Notes: generated by a model from the letters alone, not told the origin. 32,092 nt of DNA from an uncultured Christensenellaceae bacterium (GCA_910588695.1 CAJUOV010000016.1:1-32092); one strand, 5' to 3'; counted from the first letter of the stretch, positions 1-7,132 are shown. A program made the numbers and translations.

Positions 1-301
1 TTTTTTCCTTTTTGAAATAGTCGCCGAGCGACCAGTTGCCCATCATCTCGAAAAATGTGAAGTGCGAGGGATCGCCTACCGATTCTATATCGATCAGGCG
101 CACGCACCCCTGCACGTTACAGAGACGTTTGCCCTGCGGATGCGGTTTTCCCAACAGATAGGGCATTAAGGGCTGCATGCCCGCCACGTTGAACATGACG
201 CCCGTGCTGCCGTCGCCGATGAGCGATACCGCCCCGATATTTTTATGCCCTTTACTCTCGTAGAATTCGATCCACTTTTTGCGCAATTCTTTGGAAGTCA
301 T
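1..301 (-). CDS. alaS: Alanine-tRNA ligase, N-terminal part (runs off the window)
   Basis: Class II aminoacyl-tRNA synthetase that charges tRNA-Ala in the cytoplasm. Only the first ~100 residues are present. The start MTSKELRKKWIEFYESKGH matches the conserved AlaRS opening (xLRxxFxxFFxxKGH), and the motif region with SVGDPSHFTFFEMMGNWS and LGDYFKKE is diagnostic of the AlaRS catalytic core. The usual first-motif wording is slightly altered (GDGSTGVMFNVAGMQPL in place of the common DPTLLFTNAGM), a variant form but plainly the same fold. The start ATG is preceded by an AAGGAAAG-like ribosome site. It lies 142 bases downstream of cysS on the same strand, so the two synthetase genes are probably co-transcribed. 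A small inserted repeat separates them. Confidence 0.9.
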   Translation of the reverse strand, partial: MTSKELRKKWIEFYESKGHKNIGAVSLIGDGSTGVMFNVAGMQPLMPYLLGKPHPQGKRLCNVQGCVRLIDIESVGDPSHFTFFEMMGNWSLGDYFKKEK

Positions 302-333
302 CTTTTTCTTTCCTTTATTCTGTTCGGAGTTTA

Positions 334-468
334 TCAAAGTTCGTAGAAACGAGCAGTTCGCGGAGCGCGGGGAACACCCGAGGGAATTTACTAAAACGGT
401 AAATGACCGAAGGTTGCCACAACGCGACAATGAAATGCGAAGTTTATACGAACTTTGAAAGTTCGTAG
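334..468. repeat. Small inverted-repeat element inserted at the 3' end of cysS
   Basis: A 16-of-17-base inverted repeat (334-350 and 442-458, core CAAAGTTCGTA) encloses about 90 bases with further internal pairing (for example AATTTAC with GTAAAT). In addition, the 11-base sequence AAAGTTCGTAG occurs directly repeated at 336-346 and 458-468, as a target duplication would. On the coding strand, joining the outer flanks at this repeat gives GGC TAC GAA CTT TGA, so cysS would have ended at ...GYEL. With the element present the gene reads on through SKFV. No second copy was seen in this window. It may be a MITE-like or REP-like element; its family is unknown to me. Confidence 0.65.
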
Positions 469-1832
469 CCCTCTTTGGTATCCTTAACGGTATAACCGAG
501 CGATTTGAGTTTGTCTCTCAGTTCGTCGCTCTTCGCCCAATTCTTTTCGGCGCGGGCAAGCCTTCTCTCTTCCGCGATTGCAAGCGCCTCGGCGGGAATC
601 TCTTCTTCGGGCGCGTATCCTTTCAGATACTCTTCCGCATTCTTTTTGAAAAGCCCCAAAAGCGAATACGTCTTTCCGATCTGATTCGTCATGCGGCGAG
701 CGCGGGGATTTTTTTCGGCAAGCAGCCGCGCGACCTCTTTGAAATACCCGAAGAGATCGGAGAGCGCGAGCGCGGTATTGAAATCGTCGCTCATCACCTC
801 GTCGAACCGCTTATCGATCTCCTCTTCGCCGCCCGCCTCGTTCGGAAACGCCTTTTCCGCTTGGGCAATGAGCGCATAAAATTTTGCAATGTGCGCCTCC
901 GCCTCCGGAAAAAGAGAATCGGTCACATTGAGATCGCCTCTGTAATTGTTGGAAAGGAGCGCGAATTTAAGCGCGTCCGTCGAATAAGAATCCAACAGAT
1001 CGCTTAAAAGAAGACTGTTGCCGAGGGACTTGCTCATCTTCTGTCCGTTCACTTTGATGAGCCCGTTGTGCGTCCAATAGTTCGCAAACCGTTTGCCCGT
1101 AAGACTCTCCGTCTGCGCGATCTCGTTTTCATGGTGCGGAAAAATGAGGTCTCTGCCGCCGCCGTGAATATCGATTTGATCGCCGAACGCCGCGCGGTTC
1201 ATGGCGGAGCACTCGATATGCCATCCGGGGCGACCCTTCCCCCAAGGGGATTCCCACGATATTTCCCCCTCTTTCGCCGCCTTCCAGAGCGCAAAGTCGT
1301 GCGCGTTCCTCTTCGCCTCGTCGTTTTCGACGCGCACGCCGTCAAGCGCGTCGTCCGCGCTTCTGCCCGAGAGCTGTCCGTAGGCGGGACAGCTTTCCAC
1401 ATCGAAATACACGTCGCCGTTCTCCGCAGGATAAGCGTGCCCCTTTTCGATCAACTCCCCGATAAAAGAGATGATGTTGCCGATGTTCTCCGTCGCTTTG
1501 AGCCAGAGGTCGGGTTCGTCGATCTCGGCGCGGCGCATCACCGCATTGATATTCGAAATCATGCGTTCGGCGTATTCGTCGGCGGGAATGCCCGTCTCTT
1601 TGGATCGGGCGATGATCTTGTCGTCTACGTCGGTATAGTTGCGGGCGTATGTCACCCGATAGCCCTGCTTTTGCAAAAACTTACGGAACATATCGTAGAC
1701 GATCGCCTGATAGGCGTGCCCGATATGCGCCTCGCCCGAAACCGTGATCCCGCAGGCGTACATTTTGATCTTACCCGCTTCGAGCGGAACGAATTCTTCT
1801 TTTCTTCTAGTAAGCGAATTATACAGCTTCAT
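444..1832 (-). CDS. cysS: Cysteine-tRNA ligase
   Basis: Class I synthetase that charges tRNA-Cys, 462 residues (typical length). Visible signatures are the zinc/substrate region MYACGITVSGEAHIGH containing the HIGH motif near residue 35, the zinc-ligand segment GWHIECSAM, the FPHHENEIAQ block, and the KMSKS loop (GQKMSKSLGN). I chose the ATG at 1832 (MKLYNSLTRRKEEF) because a GGGAG ribosome site precedes it and the family starts there; an in-frame ATG 60 bases upstream would add a non-conserved tail. The gene overlaps the end of the upstream HTH-like gene by 14 bases, which suggests translational coupling. Its last four codons (SKFV) and stop come from an inserted inverted-repeat element. No T-box leader is visible. 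Confidence 0.96.
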   Translation of the reverse strand: MKLYNSLTRRKEEFVPLEAGKIKMYACGITVSGEAHIGHAYQAIVYDMFRKFLQKQGYRVTYARNYTDVDDKIIARSKETGIPADEYAERMISNINAVMRRAEIDEPDLWLKATENIGNIISFIGELIEKGHAYPAENGDVYFDVESCPAYGQLSGRSADDALDGVRVENDEAKRNAHDFALWKAAKEGEISWESPWGKGRPGWHIECSAMNRAAFGDQIDIHGGGRDLIFPHHENEIAQTESLTGKRFANYWTHNGLIKVNGQKMSKSLGNSLLLSDLLDSYSTDALKFALLSNNYRGDLNVTDSLFPEAEAHIAKFYALIAQAEKAFPNEAGGEEEIDKRFDEVMSDDFNTALALSDLFGYFKEVARLLAEKNPRARRMTNQIGKTYSLLGLFKKNAEEYLKGYAPEEEIPAEALAIAEERRLARAEKNWAKSDELRDKLKSLGYTVKDTKEGYELSKFV

Positions 1833-2472
1833 TCCGATCTCCCGCTTGCTCCGCCCGCTTGATGGGCAATGTGTTGATTTTATATTCGGCAAGACACCTG
1901 TCGCGCATATCGGTGTTGAAGATCCCGTTTTTAAGAAGATATTCGCAAATTATGTCGCGCACGCTCTCTTTTTCAAAGGTATATCCCTGCACGTTCATCA
2001 GATTGTTAACGTCGGCTTGCTGCATTCCGGTCACGAGCGCAAGCGCAATCACCGTATTCTTTTCGGGATACAGTTTCCCCTTCACGATCTTCTGCCAGAT
2101 TTTGGGAGAGATATTCAGCTTCTCCCCCGCGCTCTCCGCCGTTTCGCCCGAGTGGGACAGCGCCTCGGGAAGAACCTTCGCAAAGGTAAATTTGCGGAAC
2201 GGATCGCGCATTCTGTCGCGGAAAGGGCGAAATAAAAAATTAAAAGTAAATTCGGTATCGGCAAGCCCTTCTTTGAATTTCGCAAGGAGCGCGCCGCAAT
2301 TTTTCTGATAACAAAGACGCATAACTTCGGAACTTTTGCGTTCGATGCTGCCGTTCGCCCCGACCGAAACGACGTCGGGCATTTCATAGCCTTCGAGCGC
2401 GCTCAGCTTTACGTAATCGGAGTACTGCGCGCAGAAATATTCGTCAAGAGAAGTTAAAAATTGCGTTTCCAT
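1819..2472 (-). CDS. Uncharacterised HTH-like protein upstream of cysS
   Basis: 217 residues, beginning METQFLTSLDEYFCAQYSDY. I do not recognise a named family. The C-terminal half (about residues 115-180) reads like a Cro/XRE-type helix-turn-helix: a helix after SAGEKLNISPKIWQKIVKG, then LYPEKNTVIALALVTGM, where short helices and the turn can be followed. The N-terminal half is alpha/beta mixed with no obvious motif. The ATG at 2472 has no ribosome site but lies 10 bases after a good -10 box, so the message is probably leaderless. A longer in-frame start at 2568 would lie upstream of that promoter and is unlikely. It overlaps cysS by 14 bases, so it probably shares the cysS transcript. A DNA- or RNA-binding role is an inference only. 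Confidence 0.75.
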   Translation of the reverse strand: METQFLTSLDEYFCAQYSDYVKLSALEGYEMPDVVSVGANGSIERKSSEVMRLCYQKNCGALLAKFKEGLADTEFTFNFLFRPFRDRMRDPFRKFTFAKVLPEALSHSGETAESAGEKLNISPKIWQKIVKGKLYPEKNTVIALALVTGMQQADVNNLMNVQGYTFEKESVRDIICEYLLKNGIFNTDMRDRCLAEYKINTLPIKRAEQAGDRNEAV

Positions 2473-2482
2473 GATTGCGGAT

Positions 2483-2511
2483 ATTGTATCACTTCCGCCC
2501 GAAAAACGCAA
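2483..2511 (-). promoter_or_regulatory. Promoter of the HTH-like gene, cysS and alaS
   Basis: On the minus strand TTGCGT (2506-2511), a 17-base spacer and TACAAT (2483-2488). The likely start of transcription falls only 3-5 bases before the ATG at 2472, leaving no room for a ribosome binding site. Confidence 0.7.
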
Positions 2512-2570
2512 GCAAATTGCCGCGCTCCCAAGCCAATTCAAATGAAAGAAAAGAAAGTGTTTTGTCAAAA

Positions 2571-2585
2571 TGTAAAATTTTTACA
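2571..2585. promoter_or_regulatory. Perfect 15-base palindrome, possible operator
   Basis: TGTAAAA-T-TTTTACA lies between the two divergent promoters at 2483-2511 and 2666-2694. Its position suggests an operator, perhaps for the DeoR-family protein encoded next to it. It is AT-rich, so chance is possible. Confidence 0.35.
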
Positions 2586-2665
2586 AAAAAAGTCGCATAA
2601 AGCGTGAATCAAAGGCAAAAACACATAAAAATTTTCAAAATGCTCAAATTTTTTGTTGTTTTTAT

Positions 2666-2694
2666 TTGCGCTTTTGCAAATATTATGTTACAAT
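2666..2694 (+). promoter_or_regulatory. Promoter of the DeoR-family gene
   Basis: TTGCGC (2666-2671), 17-base spacer, TACAAT (2689-2694). It is followed about 45 bases later by a strong GGAGGGG ribosome site and the ATG at 2740. Confidence 0.7.
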
Positions 2695-2739
2695 TTTACA
2701 CGGTGCGGGGGAATTTTTTCTCCGCCCGGAGGGGTGATC

Positions 2740-3498
2740 ATGAAAAAAGAAAGAATCGACAGGATCGCGGAGCTGCTCGACAAACGGGGCAAACTTTCGC
2801 TCGATCAGCTCGTGGAATATTTTCCCGACGTCTCGCAGATGACCCTCAGGCGCGACCTTGTTCTTCTCGAACAGCAGGAACGCATCATCCGCGTGCGCGG
2901 GGGCGCAATGTCGGTGAAAGAGGTGCAGAAAGTTTCGGGGGAAGCATACGCGAAAAAGACCGCGTTTCATTCGGACGAAAAAATCGAGATCGCGCGCAAA
3001 GCCGCAAGACTCATCGAGGAAAATTCCTCTCTCTTCATGGACGGAGGCACGACGAGCATGCGCCTTGCAAAAGAACTGCCCGACTGTGCTCTGCACGTCT
3101 TTACGAACGGACTCGCCGTTGCAGTGGAACTTGCAAAGAAAAAGAATTACGACGTAACGGTATTCGGCGGACAGGTGCTCAAAGATAACCTTTCCACCGT
3201 CTCGGCGGCATCGAAACTGCAATTCGAAAATACAAACTTCGAGATCGCGATCATGTCTTCGTCGGCGTTTACGCCCGAAAACGGATTTTCGTGCGGCTCC
3301 CAGCTCGAAGCGGACTTCTTACAGGAAATTCAGAAGAAAGCCAAGGCGGTATACATCATGCTCGACAGTTCCAAAATCGGCAAGATCATGCCGCACACGT
3401 TCGCCCGCATGGACGAGATCGACGTGCTCATTACCGACGTTAATTTCCCCGACGATCTGAAAAAGCTCTTCGAAGAAAAAAACATCGTCGTTATGTAA
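2740..3498 (+). CDS. DeoR/GlpR-family transcriptional regulator
   Basis: 252 residues, the normal size of a DeoR-type sugar-phosphate-responsive repressor. The N-terminal winged HTH is clear: RIDRIAELLDKRGKLSLDQL followed by VSQMTLRRDLVLLEQQERI and the wing segment RVRGGAMSV. The C-terminal sensor domain shows the phosphate-binding FMDGGTTSMRLAKEL loop, FTNGLAVAVELA, VFGGQVLKDN and the closing MLDSSKIGK and IDVLITD motifs. The start ATG at 2740 is set by a GGAGGGG site eight bases upstream. It is monocistronic, with its own promoter and terminator. No sugar kinase or transporter gene adjoins it, so the effector cannot be guessed from context. Confidence 0.92.
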   Translation: MKKERIDRIAELLDKRGKLSLDQLVEYFPDVSQMTLRRDLVLLEQQERIIRVRGGAMSVKEVQKVSGEAYAKKTAFHSDEKIEIARKAARLIEENSSLFMDGGTTSMRLAKELPDCALHVFTNGLAVAVELAKKKNYDVTVFGGQVLKDNLSTVSAASKLQFENTNFEIAIMSSSAFTPENGFSCGSQLEADFLQEIQKKAKAVYIMLDSSKIGKIMPHTFARMDEIDVLITDVNFPDDLKKLFEEKNIVVM

Positions 3499-3502
3499 AA
3501 AC

Positions 3503-3537
3503 AAAAACCGCCGACCTTTCGATCGGCGGTTTTTTTG
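3503..3537 (+). terminator. Intrinsic terminator after the DeoR-family gene
   Basis: A 12-base stem (3503-3514 with 3523-3534, core ACCGCCGA/TCGGCGGT) followed by seven T. A-residues on the left arm would let it also serve the convergent XRE gene. Confidence 0.9.
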
Positions 3538-3545
3538 CGAAAAAT

Positions 3546-3758
3546 TCAATAATCCCCGATTCCCAAAATGTAATCGCTCGAAACGTCGAGCACGGCGCAA
3601 AGTTTTGCAAACGTGTCGAGCTCGGGAAAAACGTCTGTTCTCATATATTTCGAAACCGTCTGTGCGGACACTCCGATTCTGACGGCGATCTCTTTCTGCG
3701 GAATTCCGCTCCCCGCAATCGCCTCGCGTATTCTCTTTTGTATTTCTTTGATCTGCAT
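3546..3758 (-). CDS. XRE-family regulator, 70 aa
   Basis: A single-domain Cro/C1-type repressor of 70 residues. The helix-turn-helix is QKEIAVRIGVSAQTVSKYMR, followed by the usual third and fourth helices and a C-terminal SSDYILGIGDY tail, which is the dimer-forming end shared by many small clostridial XRE proteins. The ATG at 3758 is chosen because of a GAGGAAG site seven bases upstream; the 21 extra upstream codons in frame are non-conserved. The gene reads away from a pair of 17-base near-palindromic operators and a divergent strong promoter that drives a short transcript. This suggests an autoregulated switch controlling that transcript. Confidence 0.88.
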   Translation of the reverse strand: MQIKEIQKRIREAIAGSGIPQKEIAVRIGVSAQTVSKYMRTDVFPELDTFAKLCAVLDVSSDYILGIGDY

Positions 3759-3790
3759 AATTGCTTCCTCATATTTATTTTTAAAAAAAT

Positions 3791-3837
3791 ATCGCATATT
3801 ATACGATATAATGCTTGACAATCGTATAATATGCGAT
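3791..3837. promoter_or_regulatory. Twin operators between the XRE gene and the divergent promoter
   Basis: The 17-mer ATCGCATATTATACGAT (3791-3807) is repeated as its exact reverse complement at 3821-3837, 13 bases apart. Each arm is itself nearly palindromic (ATCGnATAnTATnCGAT), as expected for an XRE dimer site. The right arm fills exactly the 17-base spacer of the rightward promoter. The left arm covers a TATAAT (3798-3803, minus strand) that could be the -10 of the XRE gene itself. Confidence 0.8.
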
Positions 3838-3843
3838 TATAAT
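3815..3843 (+). promoter_or_regulatory. Consensus promoter of the short divergent transcript
   Basis: Perfect TTGACA (3815-3820), 17-base spacer that is itself an operator arm, and perfect TATAAT (3838-3843). Binding of the XRE protein to the spacer would shut it off. Confidence 0.88.
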
Positions 3844-3849
3844 GTGGGT

Positions 3850-3964
3850 AAGTTCCGCAGTGCGAGATTTATCCCTCTGCGGAAGCAGTGGCCCAACGAA
3901 TTTCTCCCCCCTTTTTGAAATTTATTTCGCCACGGAACGCGCGGTTTTTTACCGTGCGTTTTTA
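3850..3964 (+). ncRNA. Candidate small RNA controlled by the XRE repressor
   Basis: A consensus promoter at 3815-3843 and an intrinsic terminator at 3936-3964 define a transcript of about 115 nucleotides. It contains no ATG-initiated reading frame with a ribosome site. The 5' part can form TTCCGCAG (3853-3860) paired with CTGCGGAA (3877-3884). The same right arm can instead form CTGC-GGAA-GCAG (3877-3888), a GNRA-type tetraloop hairpin, so two folds compete. A run of seven C/T residues (CTCCCCCC, about 3904-3911) is left single-stranded and could pair with ribosome binding sites; that role is inference. It resembles no RNA family I can name; it lacks the SRP RNA helix-8 pattern. A 24-codon GTG-initiated frame from 3844 exists but begins upstream of the expected start of transcription. 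Confidence 0.55.
3936..3964 (+). terminator. Terminator of the short transcript
   Basis: Stem ACGCGCGGT (3937-3945) with ACCGTGCGT (3951-3959), one G-U pair, T-rich loop, followed by five T. Confidence 0.8.
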
Positions 3965-3974
3965 ATTGCAAAAT

Positions 3975-4005
3975 AAAAAAGCGCGGCGTTAAGCCGCACT
4001 TTTTA
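3975..4005 (-). terminator. Terminator of pckA
   Basis: On the minus strand a 7-bp stem GTGCGGC/GCCGCGC (3981-3999, one wobble) flanked by A and T runs, with the U-tract encoded by the A-run at 3975-3980. It lies 14 bases after the pckA stop. Confidence 0.8.
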
Positions 4006-4018
4006 TTCGGTTTTCTTT

Positions 4019-5785
4019 TTACTTTTCACAGTTCTTTTTGAGGGTCGCAAGGCTCTCTTTGAGTTCTTCGGGCAGTCTGTCGCCGAACTGCTCGTAGTAA
4101 CCCGCGATCTCGTCCGCCTCTGCGCCCCAGCGCTTTTTATCGATATAAAGGATCTTATCAAGATCTTTCTCCGTCATATCGAGCCCGTCGAGGTCGATGT
4201 CTTTCGCGTAAGGAACATAGCCGATCGCAGTCTCTTCCGCCTCGACTTCGCCCGAACAGCGTTTCAGAATCCAGTCGAGAACGCGCATGTTGTCGCCGAA
4301 TCCGGGCCACAGGAATTCGCCGTTCTCATCCTGACGGAACCAGTTCACGTTGAAAATCTTAGGCGGATTCTTTGCTTTTTTGCCCATTTCGATCCAATGT
4401 TCGAAGTAATCCGCCATGTGATAGCCCGCAAACGGCTTCATCGCCATGGGATCATGGCGCAACACTCCGACCGCGCCCGTCGCCGCCGCCGTCGTCTCGG
4501 AACTCATAATCGAGCCGACGAACACGCCGTGATCCCAATCGCGGGACTGATATACGAGGGGGGTCGTCGTCGCTCTTCTTCCGCCGAACACGATCGCGTC
4601 GAGCGGAACGCCCGTCTTGGAATTAAATTCGGGAGAGAGGCAGGGACAGTTGACGGCGGGAGCCGTGAATCTCGAATTGGGGTGCGCCGCTTTGACCCCG
4701 CTCTCGGGAGTCCAGTCGTTTCCGAGCCAGTCGATGAGTTTTTCGGGCGCGGGTTTGGTCAAACCCTCCCACCACACGGTATTGTCGGCGGGATTGATCG
4801 CCACGTTCGTGAAAATGGTACCCTTCTGCGTTGCAGCGAGCGCGTTGGGATTGGATTTTTCATTGGTTCCGGGAGCGACGCCGAAAAATCCGTTTTCGGG
4901 GTTGACAGCCCAGAGTCTGCCGTCCTCGCCCACGCGGATCCATGCGATGTCGTCGCCGACGCACTCCACTTTATAGCCCATATCGCGGTAATGTTTGGGC
5001 GGAATGAGCATTGCGAGATTGGTCTTGCCGCACGCGGAGGGGAAAGCCGCCGCGAGATATTTCTTTTTGCCGTCGGGATAGGTCACGCCGAGAATAAGCA
5101 TATGCTCCGCCATCCAGCCCTCGCGTCTTCCGAGGTTGGACGCAATGCGCAGCGCAAAGCATTTTTTGCCCAAGAGCACGTTGCCGCCGTATGCCGAGTT
5201 GACCGAAATAATGGTGTCGTCTTCGGGGAAGTGCATGATGTATCTCTTTTCGGGATCGACGTCGCACTTACAGTGGAAGCCTTTGACGAAATCGCCTTCT
5301 TTGCCGAGCGCCTTGTAAACGTCGAGCCCGACGCGCGTCATGATCGCCATGTTGAGAACGACATAAATGGAGTCGGTCACTTCGATTCCGATTTTAGAGA
5401 ACGGCGAACCGACGACCCCCATCGAATAGGGAATGACATACATTTTGCGTCCTTTCATCTTTCCGCGCGCAATCTCGCGGCAAAGCGCATACGCTTCGTT
5501 GGGATCCATCCAATAGTTTATGGGACCTGCGTCCTCTTTGTTCTTACAGCAGATAAAGGTGCGCGCCTCAACTCGCGCCACGTCGTTTTCCGCCGTGCGG
5601 TGATAATAACAGCCCGGGAGCTTCTCCTGATTGAGTTTGATCATTTCGCCGCTCGCGCACGCCTCTTTTCTGAGCGCTTCGAGCTGAGCCTCGCTTCCGT
5701 CGATCCAGACGATCTCGTCCGGCTGGGCAAGCTGCGCGCTCTCTTTGACAAAATCGAGCACTTTGCGGTTTTCTGTCAATGCCAT
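4019..5785 (-). CDS. pckA: Phosphoenolpyruvate carboxykinase (GTP)
   Basis: 588 residues, the size of GTP-dependent PEPCK (EC 4.1.1.32), which interconverts oxaloacetate and PEP. In fermentative gut anaerobes it often runs in the carboxylating direction; that direction is inference here. Signatures are the P-loop FPSACGKTNLAMLIPP, VGDDIAWI (metal-binding and kinase-2 region), NPENGFFGVAPGT, the nucleotide loop IVFGGRRATTTPLVY, and FNVNWFRQDENGEFLWPGFG near the C-terminus. The P-loop cysteine is typical of the GTP class, and the ATP-type consensus is absent. I chose the ATG at 5785 (MALTENRKVLDF), preceded by GGAGG; an in-frame upstream extension overlaps the promoter. It is monocistronic with its own promoter and terminator. 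Confidence 0.97.
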   Translation of the reverse strand: MALTENRKVLDFVKESAQLAQPDEIVWIDGSEAQLEALRKEACASGEMIKLNQEKLPGCYYHRTAENDVARVEARTFICCKNKEDAGPINYWMDPNEAYALCREIARGKMKGRKMYVIPYSMGVVGSPFSKIGIEVTDSIYVVLNMAIMTRVGLDVYKALGKEGDFVKGFHCKCDVDPEKRYIMHFPEDDTIISVNSAYGGNVLLGKKCFALRIASNLGRREGWMAEHMLILGVTYPDGKKKYLAAAFPSACGKTNLAMLIPPKHYRDMGYKVECVGDDIAWIRVGEDGRLWAVNPENGFFGVAPGTNEKSNPNALAATQKGTIFTNVAINPADNTVWWEGLTKPAPEKLIDWLGNDWTPESGVKAAHPNSRFTAPAVNCPCLSPEFNSKTGVPLDAIVFGGRRATTTPLVYQSRDWDHGVFVGSIMSSETTAAATGAVGVLRHDPMAMKPFAGYHMADYFEHWIEMGKKAKNPPKIFNVNWFRQDENGEFLWPGFGDNMRVLDWILKRCSGEVEAEETAIGYVPYAKDIDLDGLDMTEKDLDKILYIDKKRWGAEADEIAGYYEQFGDRLPEELKESLATLKKNCEK

Positions 5786-5845
5786 GGTAAAATAAACCTC
5801 CGAAAAATAGATGATCGAGCGGAAAGCCTCTTTCCGTCCGTATAT

Positions 5846-5874
5846 ATTATACCACACAATTCTGTCAATGTAAA
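5846..5874 (-). promoter_or_regulatory. Promoter of pckA
   Basis: Minus strand TTTACA (5869-5874), 17-base spacer, TATAAT (5846-5851). A TTGACA overlaps just downstream but is only 11 bases from the -10. Confidence 0.65.
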
Positions 5875-5935
5875 TCGCGGAACGGAAAATTTTTCCGAAA
5901 TTTTTTTCACAGCAAAAAGCCCCGCCGCGTTCTTT

Positions 5936-7027
5936 TTACCAATTAAATTCGTCTTCGACTGCTTCGGGATCGTGAATAAACGAAACGGTAACATCGCCTC
6001 GGCGAAGAACCTCCGGCGGGATTTCGCCGCTGTAATAAACAGTTACTCTGTCTACCATTTTCTTCTCGTAACCTGACGTATACATATCTTCGACGACAAG
6101 TCTCGTGACTCCTTCCCTTATGTAAATACAGTATTCACCACCGTACTTGATATGAATTCTGACATCATTCCCGCTCGTCGCCTTTTCGTAGTGCGCGGTA
6201 AAAGTAATGTCGTTTTTCTTTTCTTTCGGATCGATCGGAATTTCGGCTTCCTGTACCAATTCCCCTCCCTCTTCGGTTTCCCAACCGAGAAAGAGATAAT
6301 TCTCGAAATATTCGGGACCCAGACGGACGGTAAACGCCTCGTCGTCCTCGGTGAAGTTCTTACGGGGACGATAGCTCGTATCCCCTTCGACCGTCAGCTT
6401 TGACTGATTGGAGACATAAGAAATTTCATAGACGCGCTGCCATTTCGCATAGAGATTTACCGTCGTCGTTTTATCGTCGGTCATCGAAGCGGTCGTCGTA
6501 TAGGTTTCGAAGTCCGGATCGCGGTACCAGCCCAAAAAATTATGTTTCTCTTTAACGGGTTTTTTCAGCGTCTGCGAACCCGTAAGCTCCGTCGGATTGT
6601 CGGCGTGATTCACTCCGCCGTCGAGGTGATAGACGACTTCGAAGAGAATCTCTTCGTACTTGGCGTACAGATTGTAGACCGTTCCGCCAAACCCCGAGCC
6701 AACGATTTTGAAAGGCGTTCCTATAAGATCGCCCGTACCGCCTTTATTCATCGTCCAGCCTAAGAAACGGTAGCCCGCTTTCACGGGCGGGATATAGACT
6801 TCTTTCAGCTCGTATTCCGTACCCGTCCGGACGGAGTACTTCTCCTGCCAATAGTTCTCCATGACGACGCCGTATTCATAATGATAGTTTACGGTCGCAG
6901 TCCCGTAAGAGACTGCGGGCGGTTTATCCGATTGATCGCCGCCGCTACCGAAATCGCAGGCACAAGCCGCCGTCGCCATAGACAGCGACAAAAACGCCGC
7001 CGCAAAGATTTTAAGAACCCGTTTCAT
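5936..7027 (-). CDS. Lipoprotein with InlB/Listeria-Bacteroides (Flg_new) repeats
   Basis: 363 residues. The N-terminus is a lipoprotein signal peptide: a basic start, a hydrophobic stretch and a cysteine cluster (ATAACAC, lipobox about residues 20-24), so the protein should be anchored outside the membrane. Three repeat-like units follow, each ending in the FLGW...NLYAKW/YAKYEE pattern of the small beta-grasp InlB B-repeat: GYRFLGW...YNLYAKYEE, HNFLGWYRDPDF...VNLYAKWQ and YLFLGWETEEGG...FTAHYE. These repeats usually stack in surface proteins that contact carbohydrate or host surfaces; the ligand here is unknown. Two adjacent ATG codons are possible; the second (7027) has better spacing to the GGGGGAG site. 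No enzymatic domain is visible. Confidence 0.85.
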   Translation of the reverse strand: MKRVLKIFAAAFLSLSMATAACACDFGSGGDQSDKPPAVSYGTATVNYHYEYGVVMENYWQEKYSVRTGTEYELKEVYIPPVKAGYRFLGWTMNKGGTGDLIGTPFKIVGSGFGGTVYNLYAKYEEILFEVVYHLDGGVNHADNPTELTGSQTLKKPVKEKHNFLGWYRDPDFETYTTTASMTDDKTTTVNLYAKWQRVYEISYVSNQSKLTVEGDTSYRPRKNFTEDDEAFTVRLGPEYFENYLFLGWETEEGGELVQEAEIPIDPKEKKNDITFTAHYEKATSGNDVRIHIKYGGEYCIYIREGVTRLVVEDMYTSGYEKKMVDRVTVYYSGEIPPEVLRRGDVTVSFIHDPEAVEDEFNW

Positions 7028-7061
7028 CATTTCTCCCCCTGTCGGTCGAAAATTTTCTATG

Positions 7062-7091
7062 ATTATAATCCCTTTTTTTTCCGTTTGTCAA
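7062..7091 (-). promoter_or_regulatory. Promoter of the InlB-repeat lipoprotein
   Basis: Minus strand TTGACA (7086-7091), 18-base spacer, TATAAT (7062-7067). The -35 abuts the U-tract of the terminator of the upstream XRE gene. Confidence 0.7.
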
Positions 7092-7093
7092 AT

Positions 7094-7119
7094 AAAAAAC
7101 CGCCCCGAAAAGGACGGTT
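7094..7119 (-). terminator. Terminator after the 68-aa XRE gene
   Basis: Minus strand hairpin AACCGTCC/GGGCGGTT with one wobble, U-tract encoded by the A-run at 7094-7099. Confidence 0.75.
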
Positions 7120-7132
7120 CTCGGTCGGGAAT

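Noticed and set aside
302..443. Possible T-box leader before alaS
   Set aside because: No T-box core sequence, specifier-loop pattern or antiterminator is visible; the gap is filled by the inverted-repeat element.
3877..3900. GCGGAAGCAG in the short transcript, resembling the SRP RNA tip
   Set aside because: The conserved symmetric loop and GG(A)AGCAG context of helix 8 are missing; only the GGAA tetraloop is shared.
4397..6076. A 559-codon open frame on the plus strand
   Set aside because: It lies antisense over pckA and the end of the lipoprotein gene. Its product is Arg/His-rich with no motif, as expected for the opposite strand of a codon-biased gene.
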